DNA of 10,393 nt from contig NWUY0300104894.1 of the NCBI GenBank assembly GCA_004151065.3, positions 12,931-23,323 on the forward strand. The letters are read 5' to 3'. The notes beneath the pieces were generated by a model that was not told the DNA's origin, ran no database searches, and saw only the letters and a program-made list of their open reading frames with translations. The translations under genes were made by a program, and so were the position numbers. Position 1 is the stretch's first letter, and the number at the start of each line of letters is the position of its first letter. This DNA comes from Larix sibirica. Lineage: Eukaryota > Streptophyta > Pinopsida > Pinales > Pinaceae. Positions 1-7,755 of this stretch are shown here, in pieces.

Positions 1-435
1 TTTCATGGTTTAAGGTTTTCTGTGGTGAATTGTTATGGCCCATATAAGGGAAGATATACCTTTTGGGATTCCTTGAAGTCTTTTGGTCTTTTAAATATGG
101 ATAACCTAATTATTGCCAGTGATATGAATTTCACTAGATTTGCTTCTGAATTGTGGGGATCCTCTGCACGTAAGGATGACTTAGCTGTTTTTTTTTCCAG
201 ATTTGATGATTTCCTTTGACCTGGTCGATGTTGCTCCAACTGTCCTTCTTCCCACATGGACAAATGGTAGATCTGGCAGTGATGGTATCCATAAAAGAAT
301 TGATCGGTTTCTGGTCAAAAGCCCCTTGCTGCAATATTTTCAGCGTCATAGATCTTGGGTTGGGGAGGCCATCTTCTCCGATCATTGGCTTGTTTATCTA
401 CAATTTGATGACAATGCTTTTCCAAGGAAGTTTCC
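1..435 (+). pseudogene. LINE ORF2 endonuclease domain (EEP/AP-endonuclease-like), C-terminal half, frameshifted
   Basis: This part would nick target DNA to prime reverse transcription. Frame 1 opens at the window edge with FHGLRFSVVNCYGP, matching the conserved strand that ends in NCYGP. It continues to ASDMNF (115-132), which corresponds to the GD-x-N motif with the glycine replaced by serine. After a frame change near the run of nine T (188-196), frame 2 gives DLVDVAP, then PTWTNGRSGSDGIHKRIDRF, the usual TW-x-N-G-R / I-x-R-x-D-R-F block. It ends with SDHWLVYL, whose SDH (377-385) contains the catalytic aspartate and histidine. Only the later catalytic motifs are visible because the N-terminal part lies outside the window. 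The frameshift alone would abolish the protein. Confidence 0.9.
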
Positions 436-1080
436 ATTTAAACTTAATTGCTCTTGGATAAAGAATGAAAATTTTTGTGATACGTTTTGTCAATTCTGGC
501 TAAGTTATGTTTCGATGGATGAGATAAATCCAATGGATTTCTTTGTCAATAAGCTGAGGAAACTAAAGGACGTGGTTACAAAATGGATTAAAAATCAGAG
601 GGCATTGGACATAAAGGAGTATAAATATTTGGAGAAGTAGATTCAGGAATTGCACTTAAGGAATTTTGACCAATTGGTAAAAGTTGATGATTCAACTCTA
701 TTAAAATCCCTTGAATAGAAAAAAGAATATATTTTGAAACAAGAAGAAGCCGACTGGAGGAATAAGAGTAGGGAATTATGGATGGACTTAGGGGACAAAA
801 ATATGAAAATTTTTCATTCCTTTGCTTCATCTAGAAGGAACAACAATGCTATCTTGGATCCGGAGGATGAGGTGGGAAGTAAAAGTTTAGGGCAGGAACA
901 ACTTTAGGATTCAACTAATGAATTTTTTGGAAAACTTTTTACTGATCCCGGTGATAGTGTCCTTAAGACTCAACTGAATGTTGCAAGGTTATACCCAGTT
1001 TCTTACATTTCTCAGGATGCACTGGAGTTGGGAAAGGTTGTTACCTTGGAGGAGTTTGAAGCTACCTTAAAAAAATTTGC
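436..1080 (+). pseudogene. LINE ORF2 linker between endonuclease and reverse transcriptase
   Basis: Frame 2 continues through a Lys/Glu/Leu-rich, probably helical stretch (NKLRKLKDVVTKWIKNQRAL, about 547-606). A block reading EEADWRNKSRELWMDLGDKN follows at about 745-804. The W-x-x-x-S-R-x-x-W-x-x-x-G-D-x-N pattern is a recognisable hallmark of the region just before the fingers of plant LINE reverse transcriptases. It then reads IFHSFASSRRNNNAI. Stops at 638 (TAG), 716 (TAG) and 905 (TAG) interrupt it, but the same frame keeps family-like sequence on both sides of each, so these are point mutations and not true ends. There is no independent catalytic role here; the piece connects the nuclease and polymerase modules. 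Confidence 0.85.
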
Positions 1081-1960
1081 AAAATAAAAAAGTCTTGGGC
1101 TTGATGGTTGGACTGTGGAGTTATTTTTTCATTTTTTGACATCATGGGTGAGGACATCCTAAAGATGGTGGAATTATCCAGAACCTATGGTTTTATCTCA
1201 AGAGCTTTGAATTCTACCTTTCTTACATTGATTCCTAAATGCAATAAACCTCATTCCTTCGGAGATTATAGGCCAATTGCTTTATGCAATCTGTCTTACA
1301 AACTCATCTCTAAGATAATTTCTATGAGATTAAAACTTGGGTTGTCTAAGTGTATTACTTTTGACCAATTTGGGTTTTTGCATGACTGTCAAATACTGGA
1401 TGATGTGGGTATTTCCTAGGAAATTATCCACACCATTAAAAAAATGAAAAAGAAATCTTTGTTTCTCAAGATGGATCTTGAGAAATCCTATGACCGAGTT
1501 GATTGGGGGTTTCTCAGAATTATTTTAATTCAAATTGGTGTTCATCCTTTGGTCATAAATTGGATTATGGCCTGTGTATCTACTACAAATATTGTTGTTT
1601 TGTTCAATGGTGTGCCATCGAATTTTTTAAATGTTCTAGAGGCATTCGACAGGGTTTCCCATTGTCACCACTCCTCTTTTTGCTTGTCATTGATGGGTTT
1701 GACAAGTTGATTATCAAAGCTTAATTGGAAGGCCAAATTAAAGGTATAAAATTTGCAAATGATCTTTCTATCTCTCATCTACTCTTTGTAGATGATGTGC
1801 TTCTTGCAGGTTTGGATTTTGTTGATGAATGGTTGTGCTATAAGGATATTGTTAAAGTTTTATGTGGGGCCTTGTGAATGAAGGTTAGCCATATGAAATC
1901 TATCCTTTATCAGCATAAATTAGAAGATTCAAAACTTGTGGAATTTCAAAACATGTTGCC
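1081..1960 (+). pseudogene. LINE ORF2 reverse transcriptase domain, three reading frames
   Basis: This is the polymerase that would copy LINE RNA at the nicked target. Conserved blocks appear in order. KSLGLDGWTVELF follows a TAA at 1085. Then come LIPK and GDYRPIALCN (1261-1290) and FDQFGF. MDLEKSYDRVDW holds the first catalytic aspartate (codon 1474). RGIRQGFPLSPLLF (1638 onward) matches the RQG-x-PLSP motif. LLFVDDVLL carries the paired catalytic aspartates in FVDD (1785-1796), in place of the more usual FADD. Frame changes occur at T-rich tracts near 1120-1136 and 1620-1640. In-frame stops lie at 1085, 1417, 1722 and 1875. All three catalytic aspartate codons survive, yet no continuous product is possible. 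Confidence 0.95.
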
Positions 1961-2915
1961 TTATAAAATTTGTCTGTTGGAAGAGGGGTTTAAGTATCTC
2001 GGATTTTTTTTGAAGCCGAATAATTATCGGGTAAAGGAATGGTCTTGGATTTTTAAGAAAATTGAAAATAGAATCAATACATGGACACACAGAATTTTTT
2101 CTTTCGGTGGGCATCTTACTCTTGTAAAAGTTGTTCTTATTGGTATACCAGTCTATTGGATTTCTTTATTAAAAGTGTCGTGTACAATTCTTAATTCTGT
2201 TAGAAGGCTGTTTTCAAACTTCCTTTGGTTTAATGGCAAAGATCGCAAAGGCTTGATCATGGCCAGATGGGAAAAAATTGCTCTTCTAGAGAGATCCGGT
2301 GGTTGGGGTCTAAACAATATGGATATTTTCAACAAGGCGTTGAGGCTCAAAATCTTGTGGAGAGGTATTTTTGGCTCCACATTATTTTCCAGATTTATGG
2401 CAGTGAAGTATATCAAGGAAGTCCCTACAAACTGGCTCAGGAATCCTATTAAAATAATTAGGAAAATCTCACCCATTTGGAATGGTTTTATGAATGTCTT
2501 CAATTGGATGGAAAAGCATCTTCAATGGCAAGTCAGTTCTGGAAAACAAATCCTAGTTGGTATATGTCCTATATTGGGTCTTGAAGAGAATTATACTTTA
2601 TCTGAGGACATTCGTTCCTTCTTGAAGGATTATGATTTTGCAACCCTAGATAGAATCAAGAATAGAAGCAATTTGAATAGAAATTATTATTGGATAAGAG
2701 AAAAATATGTTGGCTTCACCGGTAAGTATGCTTGGGAATGGGACAAATACATCAATCTACTTGATTTTGCGAGATGCAGAATTTCTGCAGGATGTAGACT
2801 TTCTGCAGGCATGGACAAAATTATATGGATGGGAAATCCTGGCTTGGGCGTGATTACGAAGAAATATACTTATAACTCTCTCATCAAATTCAGGCATTAT
2901 TTCCCATATCAATGA
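1961..2915 (+). pseudogene. LINE ORF2 thumb/connection region, longest intact stretch of the element
   Basis: Frame 3 is open without a stop from 1878 to 2912, giving 345 codons. Near its start, about 40 codons in, it has FKYLGFFLKP, matching the YLG motif that follows the polymerase core in LINE reverse transcriptases. Next come W-x-x-R and LTLVKVVLIGIPVYWIS, then FLWFNGKDRKGLIMARWEKI and GGWGLNNM, which recur in the C-terminal region of plant LINE ORF2. At 2773-2808 there is an in-frame 18-bp tandem duplication giving CRISAG CRLSAG. The first ATG at 1878 is not a true start, because polymerase sequence continues upstream through the TGA at 1875. The frame ends at TGA 2913, where a tryptophan codon followed by TGG would be expected. 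Confidence 0.88.
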
Positions 2916-3125
2916 TGGTACAAAAGTATCTAGAGATGGAAGATGCCCTTGAAATATAAATGTTTCAGCTGGTTTGCTTTACAAGCAAAATTGAAAACCT
3001 GGGATAATTTAGTTAAAATGGGATGGCATGGTCCAAGTAGATGTTTTTTATGAAATATTGAAGCTGTGACCACTCATCATATTCTTGTGACATGCGAGTT
3101 TTCTAGAGATATTTTGAGAAATATT
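2916..3125 (+). pseudogene. LINE ORF2 zf-RVT zinc-knuckle domain, disrupted
   Basis: Frame 3 continues after the stops at 2913 and 2931 with KMPLKYKCFSWFALQAKLKT, then WDNLVKMGWHGPSRCFL. A TGA follows at 3051-3053, and then NIEAVTTHHILVTCEF. This matches the zf-RVT pattern of plant LINEs: P-x-K-x-x-x-F-x-W, L-x-T-x-D-N-L, then C-x-x-C, later H and C. The TGA sits where the second cysteine of the C-x-x-C pair belongs (TGC or TGT to TGA). The first cysteine, the HH pair and the final cysteine remain. The domain is thought to assist nucleic-acid binding next to the polymerase. Confidence 0.88.
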
Positions 3126-3398
3126 TGTGCATCACTGAAAATTATCCAGGTTTGGGGACAAGAAAACTTTGATATCTGCACTCTAAATTGGTTCAGGGAA
3201 TGCAAAGCACATTCATTGCTTTCGGTGATTCTTTCGTGGTTCATTTTGTTCTCCAAGAATAAGGTTGTTTTTGAAAATATGAAACCATGTGTGTAGAAGA
3301 CAACATGCCAGATTTTATATGTGTATAAATCTATTTTCAGAGATCAGGAGCCTTTGATTATAAAAAGAATTGGCTCCTTTGAGCCACAGTTTAGATGA
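3126..3398 (+). pseudogene. LINE ORF2 spacer between zf-RVT and RNase H
   Basis: Frame 3 continues with a Trp/Phe/Leu-rich stretch ending in WFILFSKNKVVFENMKP. This resembles the segment W-x-x-W-x-x-R/K-N that follows the zinc knuckle in plant LINEs. Stops at 3294 (TAG) and 3396 (TGA) interrupt it. The sequence between them (CQILYVYKSIFRDQEP) still reads as a plausible linker into the RNase H fold. No catalytic motif is expected here. Confidence 0.75.
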
Positions 3399-3854
3399 CC
3401 TATTCTCTTCTTTGATGGTGCTGCCAGAGACGGTATGTGTGTTGCAGGTGGAGTTATACATATGAACCAATCTCATCTTTTTACGTTGAGGCTGAACTGT
3501 GACAGTGGTACAAATATGAAAGCATAGCTTCTTGCGCTTTGGTGCGTATTAAAAGTGGCTTGTGTTTTTGGGATTAATAATTTGAAAATTTATGGGGACT
3601 CCAGGGTTACCATTAAATGGGCACAAGGTGAATACAAGCTAAAAGTCATATCTTTACTTCACTGGTGCAACATAATAAAGTCTACAATCTTACTTTTCAG
3701 CAATATTACCCTGGAGCATATTTATAGACAACACAATCTCGTGGAAGACAAGCTCTCCAAACAGGCTCTGGAAGGTGAAGACGGATTTTTAATTTGGGAA
3801 GAACATCAAGATTCCTATGTTGTCGATATGGGATCTTTGTGGATTTTTGAATAA
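3399..3854 (+). pseudogene. LINE ORF2 plant-type RNase H domain (RVT_3-like), catalytic Glu lost to a stop
   Basis: RNase H removes the RNA strand of the RNA/DNA hybrid. The fold opens with ILFFDGAARDG (first catalytic Asp, codon 3414) and continues to GGVIH. TNMKA is followed by TAG at 3525, then LLALWCVLK; in this family the pattern is T-N-N-x-A-E-x-x-A-L, so the TAG replaces the catalytic glutamate (GAG to TAG, one base). YGDSRVTI holds the next Asp (codon 3597). HIYRQHNLVEDKLSK holds the last Asp (codon 3747), within what is usually A-D-x-L-S-K. The frame ends at TAA 3852-3854, which I take as the original ORF2 stop because no family-like sequence follows. Confidence 0.92.
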
Positions 3855-4120
3855 TCCTGTTTTGGTTTTCTTTTTGTCTAGATGTAGATACTTATTTTTG
3901 ATGTCATAGAACTGAATGTTTGTCTTAAAGATCAATCTTGATGACGGTTTCTTTTTATGTAATTTATGAGTTGTGTTCAACAACTACTACTGCTATGTTC
4001 TATGAGATAGTTATGATACAGGTTTGCTGGGTCTTTTCAAGACAAGGACTATATTGTACCATTTGATTCAATTAGAATAACAATGGTATGCTTTTTTCTC
4101 CTGGAAAAAAATATATATAT
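3855..4120 (+). other. LINE 3' UTR with terminal A-run and TA repeats
   Basis: A T-rich segment follows the ORF2 stop (TTTTGGTTTTCTTTTTGTCT, from 3860). About 220 bases of non-coding sequence follow. The likely element end is GGAAAAAAA at about 4103-4111, running into TATATATAT to 4120. An AATAAC near 4075 could be a variant polyadenylation signal. The last bases of the LINE and the (TA)n tract cannot be separated with certainty. The target-site duplication would begin after this tract, but its partner lies outside the window. Confidence 0.65.
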
Positions 4121-4968
4121 TCACAAAGACTATCTAGGGTTACCTTGCTAGAATCCAATTATAATACCTTAGTGAAAAGACTATAATAATGTCTTGTAAA
4201 AATGATTTTGTGAAAAAGATGACTGAAAACAACTTTGAAATTAACAAAATAAAATAAAGAGGAAAGAGATTAGCACCAAAGTTGGGAAAATGAACTTGTG
4301 CACATATTAGATCAATCTCATAGATTAGGGTTTTAAAGGCATGCCATGAAAATGTCCAAATCTTTGAAAGTGATTTCGTGAAAATACCTAAATACCTCAA
4401 TTAAAATGTCACATGAAAGTGGTTAGTGCATTAATGAAAATGCCTCAAAGATTCTTAGTGAAAAGGGTGATGTTATATCACTCATATTATATTTCCCTTC
4501 AAGAGTAAGGAAGGCCAACTATTACGCATTGCCATAATAAAATGAGGGCTAGTATATCATCATTATTTAAATAAAATCATTGCACCTAAATCCACTTATT
4601 CCTAATCTCTAAAGAGACATATTTTCACTCTACGTATGCCAATACCACTCTCTAGATTATATACCAGAAAACAAGTATCCTTTATGATCATGCATATAAT
4701 ACCTCCAATAAAGTGATGTACCTTTAAGTAATATTTAACCTTAACTCCATATAGCAAAGATATTACTACTAAAAATATTTTTTCATAACAATTATCTTTT
4801 AAATATAATTTATATATAATTTATTAAGATAAATAAAATACTTCATTCCTGCTCATTCCAATTTTAAAACTATATTTTTTTCACTTTTTAATGAAACGAT
4901 AATTTGAAAAAAGCAAACTCCTTTTTTTTTAAGTTTTCAAGCATGTTGTTTGAACCCTTTGACGTTTT
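4121..4968. other. AT-rich spacer, no gene seen
   Basis: Both strands have only short frames. The longest, on the minus strand at 4140-4400, shows no family motif. The stretch 4165-4475 has recurring TGAAAA-type words (for example AGTGAAAAG, CGTGAAAAT, CATGAAAAT, AATGAAAAT), irregularly spaced, with no clear unit length. The 4740-4960 part is very AT-rich, with ATATAATTTATATATAATTT near 4803. I see no RNA gene, LTR end or splice-supported exon. Confidence 0.5.
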
Positions 4969-5145
4969 GGAGTGACCAAAACTATTGACGTTAAAAAAAT
5001 TACACACCTGAAAAGTCGATGAGGGTGTTCTCCAAAGTCACGTCACAAAATCAGATTCAAATACGTATTTAAATTGGAAATCAGAGTTTGATTTGAGATG
5101 GGGCTTTACTAGGCGGTCATGATCAAGACTCTCCTTGTGGTTTAT
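4969..5145 (+). promoter_or_regulatory. Promoter-like module, copy A of a diverged direct repeat
   Basis: This copy aligns with 6848-7065. It opens at GGAGTGACCAAAACTATTGAC and has two TTGACGTT words (about 4958-4965, just upstream, and 4985-4992). The core at 5030-5055 begins CTCCAAAGTCACGTCACAAA and matches copy B at 24 of 26 bases. It contains GTCACGTCAC, which combines TGACG/as-1-like and ACGT bZIP-type cores. GTATTTAAATTG at 5065-5076 is a good TATA box, placing a start site near 5095-5105 on the + strand. Weaker similarity continues through CTTTACTAGGCGG and TCCTTGTGG. No convincing coding region follows. Promoter function is inferred from layout and conservation between the two copies. 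Confidence 0.45.
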
Positions 5146-6847
5146 AGGTTTGTGTTTTAGGTATCATGTAAAGTTAAATTTAATTACATGTTTTTTATTA
5201 ATTATTACGTGTAAATCGAGTTAGTAATTTTTCCAATTTTTACAGAAATAGTTTTTAAATGATTTGGTTAATTTTTTTGAGTAAATTAAATTATTAAAAT
5301 TCAAGAATGTGTATTTTCTCACTTTTTATTATTTTAAATTTTTATATTTTCAAATTATATAGAAATATTCAAATTCTATCATATTTTAACAAAAAAAAAC
5401 AAAAATTTTGCTATTCATTTTACCAAAATATACAAAGTCTTCTTCACTGGTGATTGAAGGAAAGTTGTATACCATGCTAGCCACAAAACCCATGCTTTAT
5501 ATTTCCTTTCAATTCATCTTCAAATCTATGAGTGACTTTTGCAAATCTTTCCTATAACATTGTTTTTTAATTTTATAGTTCCTAAAATGTATGTAATCAC
5601 TATTAAAAGTTTACATTGGAGGTTATAGTTTAGGATCTAAATAAATGTCCAAAAGATACGTTAATTTCTACATTTAATGCTTTACAAACCCTTTTCATCT
5701 TGTACCATGAATCCTTGTCTAAATTTTACATTACATAGAACAAATTTGTCCTTATTTTTCATAGTTGAAGAAAATGAATGTACTAGGAATGTGAACATAT
5801 TACATGTTAAGGACCTTGAAATCTCATTAGAAGTACTTGTAAGTCTTTCAAACTTAAACTTATTAGTAAATTTAAACGCAAGATGCTTTGCAAAAGATAC
5901 TATCACTATGAGTGAAGGGGCCAATTCTTTATGGGAAATTCAATTGATATGAAATTTTATTTATATTATATAAAAGACTTTATTTTCTCCTCTCTCTTTT
6001 TCATGAGGGGAATCACAGGTATGTTTCGGGGATTTGAACACATGATCTTCCATTTACAATGGATTGCAATTCCTATTTAATTTATTATTAAATATTATAT
6101 TTATATTTATAATAAACTAGGTTATAAATAGAGGAGTGTTTCATATTTATATTTATAATTTATTATTTAATATAAAGGAGTGTTTCATATTTTGTTAGAA
6201 AAAATATTTATTTATAAAAAAGATTAATGCATACCCATAAATCTAACTTCATTTAAAATCTCACCTCTTATAACTTCATTAGCTAGAGAAATCCGAATCA
6301 TAGTTGCATTAAAAATTCAATAATAGGCATTCCTTGTTTCAAGACAATTATTGTTAAAATTTATTACATTTGGTATGTAGCTTGTTTTAAGAAAATGTAT
6401 TTTGTTTTATATTTCCTCATAAAACTTTGGTCTCTAGCTTATAGACTCTTGGACCATGTTAATATTACAATATATATCCTTCTTTTTCTTATTTTTTACA
6501 CATTTTCATAATTAAAATTTATTTACATTTTATTTCAAATTAAAATGAAAGATTTTTTTATATATAATACTTTATATTAATAATTTTTATTTTATAAAAT
6601 TAAATAGAAATGGCTTTGTCCAATATACTAATTATGATATTATATTACCCTTTGCATTTCACATCCAACACAATATATCCTATTTTTACCATTAGATATA
6701 ATCTGTTATTAAAATGACAAAATATTTTGAAAAATACAAAGTCCATTTTTCCTCATTTCAATTTCATAAATAATTTTATTAAAATTTATAAACGAAAGGC
6801 GAAGGATTAATTGGGAAGCCAAATCAATTTTGTTATTCTCTTCGTGT
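5146..6847. other. AT-rich spacer between the two promoter-like modules, no supported gene
   Basis: This is very AT-rich, with long A/T runs (for example near 5160-5410 and 6480-6610). A 91-codon frame lies at 5677-5952 on the + strand and an 80-codon frame overlaps it on the minus strand. Neither shows a recognisable domain, start context or codon signature, so I do not call a gene. The interval holds a short tandem duplication (6097-6192) and a tRNA B-box-like match on the minus strand (6026-6050), listed separately. If the flanking modules are duplicated promoters, the body of the first gene should lie here, but it is no longer recognisable. Confidence 0.5.
6097..6192. repeat. Short AT-rich tandem duplication, unit about 44-46 bp, two copies
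   Basis: ATATTTATATTTATAAT occurs at 6097-6113 and again at 6143-6159, 46 bp apart. GGAGTGTTTCATATTT occurs at 6133-6148 and again at 6177-6192, 44 bp apart. The two words keep the same order, so the block has been duplicated head to tail with small indels. No coding or structural role is seen. Confidence 0.7.
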
Positions 6848-7065
6848 GGAGTCGGACAAAAATACGGACAACAAAAATAAATTAGTTTGACCGAAAATGT
6901 CCATGAGTGCGCTCTCCAAAGTCAAGTCACAAAACCAGAATGAAGAATTAGTATTTAAGTTGAAAGTCAATGTTTCATCTCAGAGCTCGCCTTACTCGGC
7001 TGCAATGCACAGGAGCTGTACTCAATAGAAAACTAATTAAAAGTCACCCCCTTGTGATGGATTTC
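6848..7065 (+). promoter_or_regulatory. Promoter-like module, copy B of a diverged direct repeat
   Basis: This copy aligns with 4969-5145, about 1.88 kb upstream. It begins GGAGTCGGACAAAAATACGG and runs through TTTGACCGAAAATGTCCATG, matching the order of words in copy A. The core at 6914-6939 starts CTCCAAAGTCAAGTCACAAA. On the other strand this reads GTGACTTGACTTTGG, so it contains a W-box-like TTGACT where copy A has an ACGT. GTATTTAAGTTG at 6951-6962 is the TATA-box counterpart. Downstream similarity continues through GCCTTACTCGGC and CCCTTGTG. ATGGATTTCGTAAGT near 7056 has a start codon followed by a donor-like GTAAGT, which could be a very short first exon; this is speculative. Confidence 0.45.
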
Positions 7066-7755
7066 GTAAGTCTCCTCATACTCAACTCGGACTAGCATAG
7101 TTTTGCCATGTTCCAAGGGATTTGTGGAACATTTCTATTTGAATTAAAAAATAAAAATTGAAACCCAATATAAAATATTTTTGGCGTGGTTCAAGTCTGA
7201 TGGCCAAAAATCTTGTGACCAATGTATCGATGTAAGTTATGTAATGGTGAGCTTGAATTTAAAAATTTGTTTACTTTATTACTTAAACACTTTAGGGCAC
7301 TCGCATGAAGATGTACCTAAAACTGATGCAATAGGAGCACATGAACACTAAAAATTAAAAGATGCACATGCTCTTAAAACTATGCATGTACTTTTGGTCC
7401 AACAATGATCAAACCACCACTAAAGCATTCATATTGGCACAAAAGCATCCATGTGATACAAACACACAAGTTATTAACACTTACGTGTTATTAATGTGTA
7501 CCCATTAATAGCACATGCATGCTTCTATGTATATTGAAAATTTGGCCGAGTTCCATTTCAGCACCATTCTACCGTGATTTGGCCGACCGAAAACGCGTCC
7601 ACTTCCCAAGCCTCTAATGAGCCTCCAATGCATCATCCAAGTAGGATTCCATCTATAAATTTTCATTTTTATTCTTTTTTAAATGATTTAATAAAAAAAT
7701 TGCATTCTAAACATTGTAAAAAATGAACCCAAAATCAAACAAAATAATTTTTTTA
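7066..7755. other. Spacer downstream of promoter-like copy B, no supported gene
   Basis: There is no frame with family motifs on either strand. Features are minor. An AACAC/GTGTT short palindrome lies near 7478-7491 inside two TTATTAA words. A CATGCATG (RY-type word) lies at about 7514-7521. TTTGGCCGA occurs twice, at 7541-7549 and 7578-7586. A tandem 11-bp repeat sits at 7609-7630. The 7540-7640 part is noticeably richer in G+C and CpG than its surroundings and may be the decayed 5' region of the pseudogene that follows. Confidence 0.4.
7609..7630. repeat. 11-bp tandem repeat, two copies
   Basis: AGCCTCTAATG (7609-7619) is followed directly by AGCCTCCAATG (7620-7630), with one mismatch. It lies in a short GC-richer patch upstream of the unidentified pseudogene. 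It is too short to assign a role. Confidence 0.7.

Larger units (their letters stand above)
1..4111 (+). mobile_element. Degenerate plant L1-like LINE (non-LTR retrotransposon), 5' end outside window
   Basis: Domain order seen in translation is endonuclease, linker, reverse transcriptase, thumb/connection, zf-RVT zinc knuckle and plant-type RNase H, then a 3' UTR and an A-run. This is the layout of ORF2 in plant L1-clade LINEs that carry RNase H. The element is dead. The coding frame moves from frame 1 to frame 2 near 190-200, back to frame 1 near 1120-1136, and to frame 3 near 1620-1640. Thirteen internal stops lie at 638, 716, 905, 1085, 1417, 1722, 1875, 2913, 2931, 3051, 3294, 3396 and 3525. 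The gag-like ORF1, the 5' UTR and the start of the endonuclease would lie left of the window, so the 5' target-site duplication cannot be tested. The many independent lesions imply an old insertion. Confidence 0.95.

Noticed and set aside
1-4111. Functional retrotransposon
   Set aside because: Thirteen internal stops and three frameshifts make an active ORF2 impossible.
4140-4400. 86-codon minus-strand frame rich in Phe/Leu/Ile
   Set aside because: Hydrophobic composition follows from an A-rich complementary strand. There is no start context, motif or neighbour that supports it.
4165-4475. Recurring TGAAAA words as a regular repeat array
   Set aside because: Spacing is irregular and the flanks differ, so base composition explains them.
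5677-5952. 91-codon + strand open frame, overlapped by an 80-codon minus-strand frame
   Set aside because: Neither translation shows a domain, signal or family motif, and both being open in AT-rich DNA is expected by chance. It could be a remnant of the gene behind promoter-like copy A, but nothing supports that.
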